Shown here: positions 1 through 8,920 of the stretch, in pieces
Layout of the letters: each line of letters opens with the position of its first letter
How positions within the stretch are numbered: the stretch's first letter is position 1
Assembly (NCBI GenBank): GCA_965199585.1
Contig: CBDASI010000002.1
Coordinates: 2,356,001 to 2,420,000, forward strand
DNA from: JAVVHH01 sp965199585
Lineage (GTDB): Bacteria > Pseudomonadota > Alphaproteobacteria > Acetobacterales > Acetobacteraceae
DNA: 64,000 nt
Reading direction: 5' to 3'
Notes under the pieces: generated by a model
What the model saw: the letters and a program-made list of their open reading frames with translations, nothing else
Told to the model about the DNA's origin: nothing
Database searches by the model: none
Program-made: the position numbers and the translations under genes

Positions 1-240
1 ACGAGTTGCGAGCCCTGCCCGATGTGCCTCGCCGCGCTGCATTGGGCGCGCGTGGACCGGATCGTCTATGCCGCCAGCCAGCAGGACGCCGCCGCCGCGG
101 GGTTCGACGATGCCGAGCTCTACGCCGAGGTCGCCCGCCCGCATGCAGAACGCTCGACGCCGATCGTGCAAGAAATGGGCGACGAAGGCACCGAGCCGTT
201 CGACGCCTGGGAACGGCACGAAGCGCGGGTCGCGTATTAG
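1..240 (+). CDS. guaD: Guanine deaminase, C-terminal part (5' end outside window)
   Basis: The open frame starts at base 1, so the gene is cut by the window edge. The first residues, TSCEPCPMC, hold the PCxxC zinc ligands of the cytidine/guanine deaminase fold. The following AALHWARVDRIVYAAS and AAGFDDAELY stretches resemble the small bacterial GuaD family, which converts guanine to xanthine plus ammonia. The N-terminal HAE catalytic motif is not in the window. The stop overlaps the convergent xdhB stop by 4 bases. Placement beside xanthine dehydrogenase supports a purine catabolic role over a tRNA adenosine deaminase, but the latter fold is close and cannot be fully excluded from the fragment. 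Confidence 0.75.
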   Translation, partial: TSCEPCPMCLAALHWARVDRIVYAASQQDAAAAGFDDAELYAEVARPHAERSTPIVQEMGDEGTEPFDAWERHEARVAY

Positions 241-2516
241 GGAAGTGACGGGTTTCGGATCGCGGCCAGCACCCGCTCGGGCGTTGCTGGGAGGTCGAGC
301 CGGTCGGTGCCGATCGCGTCCTTCAGCGCGTTCCAGACGGCGGTCGCCAGCATCAGCGGCGGTTCGCCGACCGCCTTGGAGCGGAAAATGGTCGGCACGC
401 GAGCCGGCGCGCCCTCGAGCATGCGGACGTTGAAGACCGGCGGCACGTCGCGCGAGCCCGGTATCTTGTAGGTCGACGGCCCCAGCGTGCGCAGCCGGCC
501 TGCCGGGTCGGACCAGAGCTCCTCGCAGGTGAGCCAGCCGAGGCCCTGAACGAAGGCGCCTTCGATCTGGCCGCGGTCGATGGCCGGGTTGAGGGAGCGG
601 CCGCAATCCTGCACCAGGTCGGCGCGCAACACGCGATTTTCCCCGGTGAGCATGTCGACGGCGACTTCGGCTACGGCGGCGCCATAGGAATAGTAGAAGA
701 ACGGCCGGCCGCGCATCGCCGCGCCGTCCCACTCGAGGTCGGGCGTCTTGTAGTAGCCGGTCGCCGATAGCGACACGCGGGCGAGATAGCTGGCCTGGGC
801 CAGTTCGCCGAAGGTCAGGGTGTGATTGCCGGCCGAGGCGCGGTTGTCCTCGAACCGGACGTCGCCGGGCTCGACGCCCCAGCGCGCGGCGGCGACGCCT
901 GCCATGCGCTCGCGGATCGCGCTCGCCGCGGCATGCGCGGCCCAGCCGTTGAGGTCCGAGCCGGTGGAGGCCGCGGTCGGTGACGTGTTGGGCACTTCGC
1001 CGGTGCTGGTGGCGGTGATAGCGATGCGCTCGAGGCCGATGCCGAACACCTCGGCGACGACCTGGGCGACCTTGATGAACAGCCCCTGTCCCATCTCGGT
1101 GCCGCCATGGTTCAGGCGCACGGAGCCGTCGGTATAGACATGCACCAGCGCGCCGGCCTGGTTGAGGTGCGGCAGGCCGAACGAGATGCCGAACGCCAGC
1201 ACGACGCTGCCGAGGCCGCGGCGGAGGAACGGGTGCGCGGCGTTGAACGCGTTTATTTCCAGACGGCGGCGGTCCCACTCGGCGCCGTCGCGCGCCTCCG
1301 CCCACACACGGCGAATGAGGTCGCCCTCGAGCGTGGCGCCGTAAGGCGTGGTGGCCGGGTTGGGCGTGCCGGCGAAGTTATGGGCGCGGATTTCTTCCGG
1401 CGTGCGCCCTACCGCGCGCGCGACGCGATGCACGACATCCTCCATCAGCAACACGCCCTGCGGCCCGCCGAAGCCGCGGAAGGCGGTGTTGCTGACTTTG
1501 TTGGTCTTGCACACGAGGCCGCGCAACCGGACGTCGGCGACATGGCAGGCGTTCAGCGCATGGGTCAGCGCCCGCATCATGACGCCGCCGGACAGGTCCG
1601 GCGTGTGGCCGCCATCGGCCGCCAGCGTCGCGTCGAGCGCCAGCACCCGGCCCGCCGCGTCGAACCCGGCCTCCCAGCGGAACAGGAAAGAATGCCGCTT
1701 CCCGGTCGACGCCATGTCTGCCTTGCGGGACAGTCGCAGTTTGACCGGCCGCCCCGTCACCACCGCGGCGAACGCGGCCGCCGCGGCGACGGCGCTGGCG
1801 TTGCTCTCCTTGCCACCGAACCCGCCGCCGACCCGGCGCACCTGCACCGTCACCCGGTTGAAGTCGCAGCCCAGCACGCGCGCGGCGATGTGCTGCACCT
1901 CGGTCGGATGCTGCGTCGACGAGTGCAGCACGATGTCACGGTCCTCGCCGGGAATGGCGAGCGCGACCTGGCCCTCGAGATAGAAATGCTCCTGCCCGCC
2001 GCAGCGGAACTCGCCGGACAGGCGGTGTGGCGCGCAAGCGAGCGCGGTCACGGCATCGCCCTCGGCCAGCAGCATCGGCGGGATCAGCAACTGCTCCGCC
2101 TCGAGCGCCGCCTCGATCGACAGCACCGGCGGCAGCGCCTCGATGCGGAGCGTCACGGCAGCCGCGCCGGCCAGGGCGGCGTCGCGCGTCGCCGCGACGA
2201 CGAGGGCGACGGGCTGGCCGGCATGCTCGACGAGGTCGGCCGCCAGCAGCACCTCGTCGCGGCCGGTCGGCGCGATGTCGTTGCGGCCGGGGATGTCGGC
2301 CGCGGTGAGCACCGCGACGACGCCTGGGGTCGCGAGCGCCGGGCCGGCCTCGATGGCGATCAGGCGGCCGTGGGCGACGCCGGAGAGCACGAAGGCGGCA
2401 TGCAGCGTGCCCGGTGGCTCGGCCACGTCGTCGAGGAAGCGGGCCTCGCCGGTGCAGTGCTTGAGCGCGCTATCATGCGCGACGGCCTGCCCGGCGACGC
2501 GGAGACCGCCGTCCAT
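237..2516 (-). CDS. xdhB: Xanthine dehydrogenase, molybdopterin-binding large subunit
   Basis: The 759-residue product has the length and layout of XdhB: an aldehyde oxidase/xanthine dehydrogenase hammerhead domain first, then the molybdopterin-binding domains. Visible signatures are VGGGFGGKE, FRGFGGPQG, GGTEMGQGL and, near the C terminus, KAVGEPPL, which carries the catalytic glutamate that deprotonates the Mo-OH. The enzyme hydroxylates hypoxanthine/xanthine to urate in the cytoplasm. The frame stays open far upstream, but the start used here is the ATG that overlaps the xdhA stop (TGATG), which gives translational coupling and the family's usual N terminus. No xdhC insertion chaperone is visible in the window. 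Confidence 0.93.
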   Translation of the reverse strand: MDGGLRVAGQAVAHDSALKHCTGEARFLDDVAEPPGTLHAAFVLSGVAHGRLIAIEAGPALATPGVVAVLTAADIPGRNDIAPTGRDEVLLAADLVEHAGQPVALVVAATRDAALAGAAAVTLRIEALPPVLSIEAALEAEQLLIPPMLLAEGDAVTALACAPHRLSGEFRCGGQEHFYLEGQVALAIPGEDRDIVLHSSTQHPTEVQHIAARVLGCDFNRVTVQVRRVGGGFGGKESNASAVAAAAAFAAVVTGRPVKLRLSRKADMASTGKRHSFLFRWEAGFDAAGRVLALDATLAADGGHTPDLSGGVMMRALTHALNACHVADVRLRGLVCKTNKVSNTAFRGFGGPQGVLLMEDVVHRVARAVGRTPEEIRAHNFAGTPNPATTPYGATLEGDLIRRVWAEARDGAEWDRRRLEINAFNAAHPFLRRGLGSVVLAFGISFGLPHLNQAGALVHVYTDGSVRLNHGGTEMGQGLFIKVAQVVAEVFGIGLERIAITATSTGEVPNTSPTAASTGSDLNGWAAHAAASAIRERMAGVAAARWGVEPGDVRFEDNRASAGNHTLTFGELAQASYLARVSLSATGYYKTPDLEWDGAAMRGRPFFYYSYGAAVAEVAVDMLTGENRVLRADLVQDCGRSLNPAIDRGQIEGAFVQGLGWLTCEELWSDPAGRLRTLGPSTYKIPGSRDVPPVFNVRMLEGAPARVPTIFRSKAVGEPPLMLATAVWNALKDAIGTDRLDLPATPERVLAAIRNPSLP

Positions 2517-3874
2517 CACAGCGCCTGCACGTCGGCCGCCAGGTCCGGCCGGGCGACGCGCCACCATAGCCGGCGGAGCAATCCCTGCGCGGCGGCCAGG
2601 CGGTAGGATGCCGTGCCGCGGCCATCCGAGAGCGGGGCGACGTCGTCGGCCAACGAGGCGGCGGCTCGCTCGAGCGCCGCCGGCGACCACGCGTCGGCAA
2701 GCGCCGCCTCCGCGTGGCGCGCGCGGACGGCCATGGGACCCATACCGCCGAAGGCCAACCGGCTCGTGCCCGCGGGATCCAGCAGGAAGGCGGCCGAGAC
2801 GGCCGAGATGTCCTGGTCGTAGCGCTTGGACAGCTTCTCGCAGATGAGCGTGGCGCCCGATGGCGGACGCGGCAGGAAGACGCTGTCGATGATCTCGTCC
2901 GGCCGCAGCACCGTGCGGCGATAGCCGAGCAGGAACTCTTCCACCCTCAGGTCGCGGCTGCCGTCGAGCGAGCGAAGGCGGATGACGGCACCCAGCGCGA
3001 GCAGCGGCGGCAGCATGTCGCCGATCGGCGAGGCGGTACCGAGATTGCCGCCGACCGTGCCGAGCCCGCGGATCTGCCGCGACCCCAACCGCCCCAGCAG
3101 CGGCCGCAGCGCCCCCAGCCCGGCGCCGTCGATCTCCCGCAGCAGCCGCGCATACGGCACCGCCGCGCCGAGCCAGAGCCCGTCCGCGCCCGGCTCGACC
3201 CGCGTCAATGCCGTCACCCCGGAGAGGCAGATCACCGTCTCCGGACGCTGCCCCTCGGCCAGCCCGACGCCGAGATCTGTACCACCCGCCAGCAGCCATG
3301 CAGCCGGCAGTGCCGTCCGTAAGGACAGTAGCGCCGCCATCTCGGTCGGCCGATGGAACCGGCAGCCGCCGGCCTCGACCATCGCCGGGCCAGGCCCCGC
3401 CATCGGCTCGACCGCAGCATCGTCAAGCGCGAGCCCCGCGACGACATCCACGATGGGTCGATACCCGGTGCAGCGGCACAGATTGCCGGCCAATGCCTCG
3501 TGCACGTCGCCGCCCGTGCGTTGATGCGCCCACGCCGCCATCACGAAGCCCGGCGTGCAAAACCCACACTGAGTCGCATCGCCCGCCGCAAACGCCGCCT
3601 GCACCGGCTCGCCGCGGATGCCTTCGATCGTGCGCACGCTCGCGCCGTGAAGCTGCCCGAGCGCCAGCAAGCAGGCGTTGACCGGCGTGCGCCCGCCGTC
3701 CCGCTCCTCCAGGACGATGGTGCAGGCCCCGCAATCGCCTTCGGCACACCCTTCCTTGGTGCCGCACAAGCCGGCAGGTCCGCGCAACCAGTGCAGCATC
3801 GTCATTGACGGCGCCACGTCGGGCCCGACGGTGACCATGCTCCCGTTCAGCCGAAATTCGACCCGATCCGTCAT
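2516..3874 (-). CDS. xdhA: Xanthine dehydrogenase small subunit (2Fe-2S plus FAD)
   Basis: 452 residues combining both electron-transfer modules, as in Rhodobacter XdhA. Residues ~1-160 hold two [2Fe-2S] clusters: CGTKEGCAEGDCGAC for the plant-type ferredoxin site, then QCGFCTPG and GNLCRCTGYRP for the all-helical site. The C-terminal ~280 residues are the FAD-binding domain (LLAGGTDLGV, TVGGNLGTASPIGD). It passes electrons from the molybdenum centre in XdhB to FAD and NAD. The ATG giving MTDRVEFRLNG matches the family start; ATGs 9 and 45 bases upstream are possible but add non-conserved residues. It is the first gene of the xdhAB pair and is divergent from the ABM-domain gene. Confidence 0.92.
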   Translation of the reverse strand: MTDRVEFRLNGSMVTVGPDVAPSMTMLHWLRGPAGLCGTKEGCAEGDCGACTIVLEERDGGRTPVNACLLALGQLHGASVRTIEGIRGEPVQAAFAAGDATQCGFCTPGFVMAAWAHQRTGGDVHEALAGNLCRCTGYRPIVDVVAGLALDDAAVEPMAGPGPAMVEAGGCRFHRPTEMAALLSLRTALPAAWLLAGGTDLGVGLAEGQRPETVICLSGVTALTRVEPGADGLWLGAAVPYARLLREIDGAGLGALRPLLGRLGSRQIRGLGTVGGNLGTASPIGDMLPPLLALGAVIRLRSLDGSRDLRVEEFLLGYRRTVLRPDEIIDSVFLPRPPSGATLICEKLSKRYDQDISAVSAAFLLDPAGTSRLAFGGMGPMAVRARHAEAALADAWSPAALERAAASLADDVAPLSDGRGTASYRLAAAQGLLRRLWWRVARPDLAADVQAL

Positions 3875-3992
3875 GCGTTGCATCCGCGAACCGTAGGACC
3901 CCCGCTCGTCAAAAGCCAAGATTTACGGAGTGCTAACCATTTGCGTCCATGATTGGACCGTCGAGTATGTCGACGGCGGGAACGGAGCGCTC

Positions 3993-4940
3993 ATGCCAAT
4001 AGCCGACGACACCGTCACGATCGTCACTCAGACGACCGTTCGGCCGGAGTGCATGGGAGCCTTCGAGGCGTGGCAGGCGGAAACCAACCGGATCGTTGCC
4101 GGCTTTCCGGGTTTCGTCCAGCAAACCCTGTTGCCGCCCAGCCCTCCGGCACAGAATTACTGGGCCGTGATGTATCGCTTCCGCGATCAGGCGGCGGCAA
4201 CTCGGTGGTTGAACTCGTCGGAGCGGCTGGAACGGCTCACGATGGTGCAACCGCTCCTGACCGGCCGTGCCGACGTCCATGTCGTGCGCGGCACCGCGAA
4301 TGCGCCCGCCGCGGCGCCGATCTCGGCCATCATGTCGACTCGGGTCAAACCGGGCTGCGAGGCGGCCTACCGCGAGTGGGAACAGCGGATCGCGGTTGCG
4401 CAGACGGCGGCGGTCGGCCTGCTGGGCTACCGCTTCGAGCCGCCCATCCCCGGCGTACAAGCCGACTGGCTCACCATTCTGCGCTTCGACACACAGGAAA
4501 ACTTGCAGGCCTGGCTCGATTCGCCAGTTCGGCAAAGCATTCTGGCCGACGCCAACCCGCTGACCGAGGGCTTCCACTACCGCGTCACCCGCTCCGGCTT
4601 CGACCAGTGGTTTCCAATCGCCGGCGCGCAAGGCGGAGCGCCGGCGGTCTGGAAACAGAACCTCGTCGTACTCCTCATGCTGTTTCCGGTCGTCTGGCTA
4701 TTCGGCCATTACGTCCAGGTGCCGATCTTGCAGAACCGCCTTGGCATGCCTTTCGCGGTCGCGCTGCTGATCGGCAATCTCGTCGGCATCATGCTGCTCA
4801 ACGAGTTGGTACCCTGGGCTAGCAAACGTCTGTCGTGGTGGCTGGCGCCCCCGGTGCCGACGGCCCGCACCGTCGCCGGCACTGCCTTTATCTCGCTCGC
4901 CCTCGTCTCCCTGGCCGTCGTCTTCTGGCAACTCGGCTGA
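3993..4940 (+). CDS. Tandem ABM-like (antibiotic biosynthesis monooxygenase fold) protein with C-terminal membrane segments
   Basis: About 315 residues. Two ferredoxin-like ABM repeats can be seen. The first covers roughly residues 1-100 (VTIVTQTTVRPECMGAFEAW, AVMYRFRDQAAATRWLNS). The second covers 105-205 (SAIMSTRVKPGCEAAYREW, LTILRFDTQENLQAWLDS). The last ~85 residues contain three hydrophobic spans (LVVLLMLFPVVWLFGHYV; FAVALLIGNLVGIMLL; AFISLALVSLAVVFWQL). The ATG used is preceded by GGAG at good spacing; an upstream frame start at 3930 lacks this. Family members with this layout are mostly uncharacterised. A heme- or quinol-type small-substrate enzyme is possible but not shown. Confidence 0.65.
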   Translation: MPIADDTVTIVTQTTVRPECMGAFEAWQAETNRIVAGFPGFVQQTLLPPSPPAQNYWAVMYRFRDQAAATRWLNSSERLERLTMVQPLLTGRADVHVVRGTANAPAAAPISAIMSTRVKPGCEAAYREWEQRIAVAQTAAVGLLGYRFEPPIPGVQADWLTILRFDTQENLQAWLDSPVRQSILADANPLTEGFHYRVTRSGFDQWFPIAGAQGGAPAVWKQNLVVLLMLFPVVWLFGHYVQVPILQNRLGMPFAVALLIGNLVGIMLLNELVPWASKRLSWWLAPPVPTARTVAGTAFISLALVSLAVVFWQLG

Positions 4941-4982
4941 CGGTCGGGCCCGATCCCACTCCAACCCACAAGGAAACATCGC

Positions 4983-5342
4983 ATGCCAATGGAATTGTAC
5001 AGTTCGGAAGCGTTCGTCCGCGATCTGGTCAACGCGATCAGCAACTCGGAGGGCAAGCCGCTCAATATCGGCGGCAACCATCACCGCGGCATCGACCGTG
5101 CCTACGCCTTTGACTTGATCGTGCAAGCCAAGCGCGCGCTCGAGGGTCAAACCGACGCATCCGAGCCCAGCGCCGCAGGGGAAAAGGCCGCCTCGCGCAC
5201 CGCGAAGATCAAGAAGTTCATGGCCGATCTCGAGCAGGAGGGCGAAGCGCCCCCGGCCGCCAAGCCCGAAGTGTCGCCGCCGGCCGAGCTTCCCGCCGCA
5301 CGCGCGAAAAAGACGCCGGCCAAGCGAGTCTCTGCCAAGTAG
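4983..5342 (+). CDS. Conserved hypothetical protein with Lys/Ala/Pro-rich tail
   Basis: 119 residues. The first ~55 (MELYSSEAFVRDLVNAIS, GGNHHRGIDRAYAFDLIVQAK) look folded and helical. The remainder is rich in Ala, Pro and Lys and ends in KKTPAKRVSAK, the sort of basic tail seen on nucleic-acid-associated small proteins. An AAGGAA-like ribosome site lies just before the ATG (cacaaggaaacatcgc). I do not recognise a family. It follows the ABM gene by 42 bases and precedes a GC hairpin. Confidence 0.6.
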   Translation: MPMELYSSEAFVRDLVNAISNSEGKPLNIGGNHHRGIDRAYAFDLIVQAKRALEGQTDASEPSAAGEKAASRTAKIKKFMADLEQEGEAPPAAKPEVSPPAELPAARAKKTPAKRVSAK

Positions 5343-5348
5343 ACTTTA

Positions 5349-5372
5349 GCCGCGCGTCGTCCGGCGCGCGGC
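5349..5372 (+). terminator. GC-rich hairpin, possible terminator
   Basis: GCCGCGCG and CGCGCGGC form a perfect 8-bp stem with an 8-base loop just after the stop of the small basic protein gene. There is no clear T-run, so intrinsic termination is uncertain. Confidence 0.3.
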
Positions 5373-5433
5373 ACACTGCTTGCTTCTCTCTTGCAGGTTC
5401 GGCGAAATGTCGTCAGCGAGAGCAGGGAGTCAT

Positions 5434-6954
5434 ATGCCACCGCGGATCGAGTTGCGCGGCATCGGCAAGCAGTTCGGCGACGTCATTGCCAATGCCGACG
5501 TCGACCTGACCGTCGAACCCGGCGAAATCCACGCGCTGTTGGGGGAGAACGGGGCCGGCAAGTCGACGCTGGTCAAGATGATGGTCGGCCTGCTGCGGCC
5601 TGATGCGGGGGCCATCGCGTGGGACGGCCGGGTCGTCGCGATCGAGGGGCCGCATGCGGCGCGTGCGCTCGGCATCGGCATGGTGCATCAGCATTTCTCG
5701 CTGTTTGAGCGCATGAGCGTGCTCGAGAACGTGGCGCTCGGCCTCGACGGGCAGGGCGCCTCGGCGGCGCTGGCCACGCGCATCCGCGACGTCAGCTCCG
5801 CCTATCGCCTGCCGCTCGATCCGGACCGGCCTGTGTTCAGCCTGTCGGTCGGCGAGCGGCAGTTGATCGAGATCGTGCGCTGCCTGCTGCAATCGCCGCG
5901 GCTACTGATCATGGACGAGCCGACCTCGGTGCTGACGCCGCAGGAGGCGGAGCGGCTGTTCGCGGTGGTGCGCCGGGTCGCGGCATCGGGCTGCGCGGTG
6001 CTGTACATCAGCCATAAACTGCCGGAGATCAGGGCGTTGTGTGACCGGGCGACCGTGCTGCGGGCCGGCCGCGTCGTGGGCGCCTGCGTGCCGGCGCACG
6101 AGACGCCGGCCAGCTTGGCGCAACTGATGATCGGCAGTGCGCCGGACGTGCCGCAGCGCACTGCATTGCGGGCCGGCATGGTCCGGCTCGAAACCAGCCG
6201 GTTGGAGTTGCCGGCGGCGGACCTGCATGGGACGGCGTTGCGCGGCGTGTCGCTGCAGGTGCGGGCGGGTGAGATCGTTGGCATCGCCGGCGTGGCCGGC
6301 AATGGACAATCCGAGCTGTTCTCCGCGCTCAGCGGCGAGCGGCTGGCGATGTGGCCGGGGGCCGTGACCATCGACGGCCGGGCGGTAGGCCGGCTCGGTC
6401 CGGCGGCGCGGCGAACCCTCGGGCTCTGTACCGTGCCGGAGGAGCGCAACGGCCATGCCGCGGCACCGTCGTTCAGCCTGTCGGACAATGCCTTGCTCAC
6501 GGCGCGGGCGCGGCTCGGGCTGACGCGGCTCGGCATGCTGCGGCTCGACGCGGCAAATGCGTTCGCGCGGCGGGTGATCGCGGCGTTCGGCGTGCGAACG
6601 GCAGGCGAGGGCGCCCTGGCTGGCAGCCTGTCGGGCGGCAACCTGCAGAAATTCGTGGTCGGGCGGGAGGTGCTGCAGGCGCCCGACGTGCTAGTGGTGG
6701 CGCAGCCGACCTGGGGCGTCGATGCCGGCGCCGCCGCGGTGATCCACGCGGCGCTGTTCCGCTTGGCGGCGGCGGGCGCTGCGGTTCTGGTCATCTCGCA
6801 GGATTTGGACGAGTTGCGGCTGGTCAGCGACCGATTGCTGGTGATCGCCGGCGGCGTGCTGACCGAAGCGGGGGCGGCGGGCGCGGCGAGCACACAGACG
6901 CTCGGCCTGATGATGGCCGGCGTGCGGGAGGGGGCGCATGCGGCTGCGGATTGA
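5434..6954 (+). CDS. ABC transporter ATP-binding protein (duplicated, purine nucleoside/BMP type)
   Basis: About 506 residues with two fused nucleotide-binding domains, as in YufO/NupO-type and sugar importers. NBD1 has Walker A GENGAGKST, signature LSVGERQ and Walker B LLIMDEPTS. NBD2 has a degenerate Walker A (GVAGNGQSE), signature LSGGNLQ and a DVLVVAQPTWG Walker B lacking the usual Asp-Glu pair, so NBD1 probably does most of the hydrolysis. The ATG giving MPPRIELRGIGKQFGD fits the family; the open frame extends further upstream without conserved residues. It overlaps the first permease gene by 17 bases and is the first gene of a four-gene importer operon. Confidence 0.92.
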   Translation: MPPRIELRGIGKQFGDVIANADVDLTVEPGEIHALLGENGAGKSTLVKMMVGLLRPDAGAIAWDGRVVAIEGPHAARALGIGMVHQHFSLFERMSVLENVALGLDGQGASAALATRIRDVSSAYRLPLDPDRPVFSLSVGERQLIEIVRCLLQSPRLLIMDEPTSVLTPQEAERLFAVVRRVAASGCAVLYISHKLPEIRALCDRATVLRAGRVVGACVPAHETPASLAQLMIGSAPDVPQRTALRAGMVRLETSRLELPAADLHGTALRGVSLQVRAGEIVGIAGVAGNGQSELFSALSGERLAMWPGAVTIDGRAVGRLGPAARRTLGLCTVPEERNGHAAAPSFSLSDNALLTARARLGLTRLGMLRLDAANAFARRVIAAFGVRTAGEGALAGSLSGGNLQKFVVGREVLQAPDVLVVAQPTWGVDAGAAAVIHAALFRLAAAGAAVLVISQDLDELRLVSDRLLVIAGGVLTEAGAAGAASTQTLGLMMAGVREGAHAAAD

Positions 6955-7996
6955 GGCGCGGGCGACGACCCCGGGGTGGCTGGTTTGGCTGACGCCGCTG
7001 GTGTCGCTGGCCTGCACGCTGATCGCGGCGGCGGCGCTGTTTCTGGCTCTCGGCAAGCCGCCGGGCGCTACGTTGCAGGCGATCTTCGTCACGCCGCTGC
7101 TTTCGATGCAGGGATTGAGCGAGTTGGCGCTGAAGGCGTCGCCGCTGCTGCTGATCGCGGTGGGACTGGCGGCCGGGTTCCGGGCGGGGGTGTGGAACAT
7201 CGGTGCCGAGGGGCAGCTCATCATGGGCGCCATCGCCGGCGGCGGGGTGGCACTGGCTTCGTATGGCAGCACGGGCGCCTGGATCCTGCCGGCGATGGTG
7301 CTCGCCGGGGTGGCCGGCGGCATGGCCTGGGCAGCGGTGCCGGCGCTGTTGCGGACGCGGTTCGGCGTCAACGAGATCCTGGTCAGCCTGATGCTGACCT
7401 ATGTCGCCGGGCTGTTCCTGTCATGGCTGGTGCTAGGGCCGTGGAAGGATCCGGAGGGGATGAATTTTCCGCAGTCGCGGATGTTCGACGACGCGGCGCT
7501 GCTGCCGAAACTGATCGAGGGGACGCGGCTCGACATCGGCATCCTGGTGTCGCTGGCGGTCGCCGGCGTGGCGTCGTTCGTGCTGCGGCGGACGGTAATG
7601 GGCTTGCAGATCCGCACCGTCGGCGAGGCGCCGGCGGCGGCACGCTATGCCGGGTTTAGCGAGAGCCGGACCGTGTGGGCGACGCTGCTGGCCAGCGGTG
7701 GGCTGGCCGGGTTGGCGGGCGTGTTCGAGGTAGCGGGCCCGATCGGGCAACTGATCCCGAAGCTGACACCGGGCTATGGGTTTACCGCGATCGTGGTGGC
7801 GTTCCTCGGGCGGCTACAGCCGATCGGGATCGTGCTGGCGGCCGGGGTGGTGGCGCTGTCCTATATCGGCGGCGACAATGCGCAGGTCGAGCTGGGGCTG
7901 CCCAACGCGGCGGTCGGGCTGGTGCAGGCGCTGCTGCTGTTCTTCTTGCTCGCGTCGGACGTGCTGTTGCGGTTCCGGCTCAGGGTGCGGCCATGA
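6938..7996 (+). CDS. ABC transporter permease (nucleoside/BMP type), subunit 1
   Basis: 352 residues with eight or more hydrophobic segments and the BPD_transp_2 signature region GVWNIGAEGQLIMGAIAGGG. The order ATPase, permease, permease, BMP protein is the standard layout of purine nucleoside importers. The start overlaps the ATPase gene, and the stop overlaps the next start (ATGA at 7993), so the two permeases should be translated together. Confidence 0.92.
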   Translation: MRLRIEARATTPGWLVWLTPLVSLACTLIAAAALFLALGKPPGATLQAIFVTPLLSMQGLSELALKASPLLLIAVGLAAGFRAGVWNIGAEGQLIMGAIAGGGVALASYGSTGAWILPAMVLAGVAGGMAWAAVPALLRTRFGVNEILVSLMLTYVAGLFLSWLVLGPWKDPEGMNFPQSRMFDDAALLPKLIEGTRLDIGILVSLAVAGVASFVLRRTVMGLQIRTVGEAPAAARYAGFSESRTVWATLLASGGLAGLAGVFEVAGPIGQLIPKLTPGYGFTAIVVAFLGRLQPIGIVLAAGVVALSYIGGDNAQVELGLPNAAVGLVQALLLFFLLASDVLLRFRLRVRP

Positions 7997-8907
7997 ACAC
8001 CGCGTTGCTCGCCTCGGTGGTGACGGCAGCGACGCCGCTGCTGCTGGCGGCCTCGGGCGAGCTGGTGGTCGAGCGGGCCGGGGTGTTGAACCTCGGCTTG
8101 GAAGGCATGATGCTGGTCGGCGCCGTCGCGGCGTTCGCGGTGACTTCGGTTACCGGCAGCCCGGCGCTCGGCATCCTGGCTGCAGCGGCCGCCGGGGCGG
8201 CGATGGCCGGGCTGTTCGCGGCACTCACGCTGGGGCTGGCGAGCAACCAGGTGGCGACCGGGTTGGCGCTGACGATCTTCGGCATCGGGCTGAGCGCGCT
8301 GCTCGGGGCCGGGTTCGTCGGGCATCCGCTGCCGCCGCTGCCGAAGCTGGAGCTGCCACTCTTCGACCCGTTGTTCTCAGACTGGGTGTCACTGCTGCGT
8401 CAGGACGCGCTGGTGTATCTCTCGCTCGCCGTTACGGCGGGGGTCGCGTGGTTCCTACGGCGCACACGGGCCGGGCTGATCCTGCGCGCCGTCGGCGAGG
8501 CGGACGGCTCGGCGCACGCCCTAGGGCACAAGGTGCTGCGGATCCGCTTGGCGGCGGTGCTGTTCGGCGGCGCCATGGCCGGCTTGGCAGGCGCGGACCT
8601 GTCGCTGGCCTATACGCCGATGTGGGTCGAGGATATGACGGCCGGGCGCGGCTGGATCGCGCTGGCGCTGGTGGTGTTCGCCGCCTGGCAGCCCTGGCGG
8701 CTGCTGCTCGGGGCCTACCTGTTTGGCAGCATCACCATCCTGCAGCTCTACGCGCAGGGCAGCGGCCTGACCTCGGTGCCGACGCAGTTCCTGGCCATGC
8801 TGCCCTATCTTGCTACCATCCTGGTGCTGACGGTGATCTCGTCCGGCAAGGCGCGTCGCTTCGGCGCGCCCGCCTGTCTCGGCAAGCCGTTCCGCCCCGC
8901 CTCATGA
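7993..8907 (+). CDS. ABC transporter permease (nucleoside/BMP type), subunit 2
   Basis: 304 residues, all hydrophobic helices, with the paired-permease motif ELVVERAGVLNLGLEGMML near the N terminus. The ATG at 7993 overlaps the stop of subunit 1 and gives the family start; the frame is open upstream but antiparallel to the first permease's conserved region. It pairs with subunit 1 in the inner membrane. The BMP binding protein follows after 13 bases. Confidence 0.92.
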   Translation: MNTALLASVVTAATPLLLAASGELVVERAGVLNLGLEGMMLVGAVAAFAVTSVTGSPALGILAAAAAGAAMAGLFAALTLGLASNQVATGLALTIFGIGLSALLGAGFVGHPLPPLPKLELPLFDPLFSDWVSLLRQDALVYLSLAVTAGVAWFLRRTRAGLILRAVGEADGSAHALGHKVLRIRLAAVLFGGAMAGLAGADLSLAYTPMWVEDMTAGRGWIALALVVFAAWQPWRLLLGAYLFGSITILQLYAQGSGLTSVPTQFLAMLPYLATILVLTVISSGKARRFGAPACLGKPFRPAS

Positions 8908-8920
8908 CGGAGACCAATCC

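Noticed and set aside
1107..2606. 499-codon plus-strand frame
   Set aside because: Antisense shadow of xdhB; Arg/His-rich composition and no domain.
237..3299. Extension of xdhB to 1020 residues
   Set aside because: The first ~260 residues are a shadow of xdhA; the coupled ATG at 2516 gives the family N terminus.
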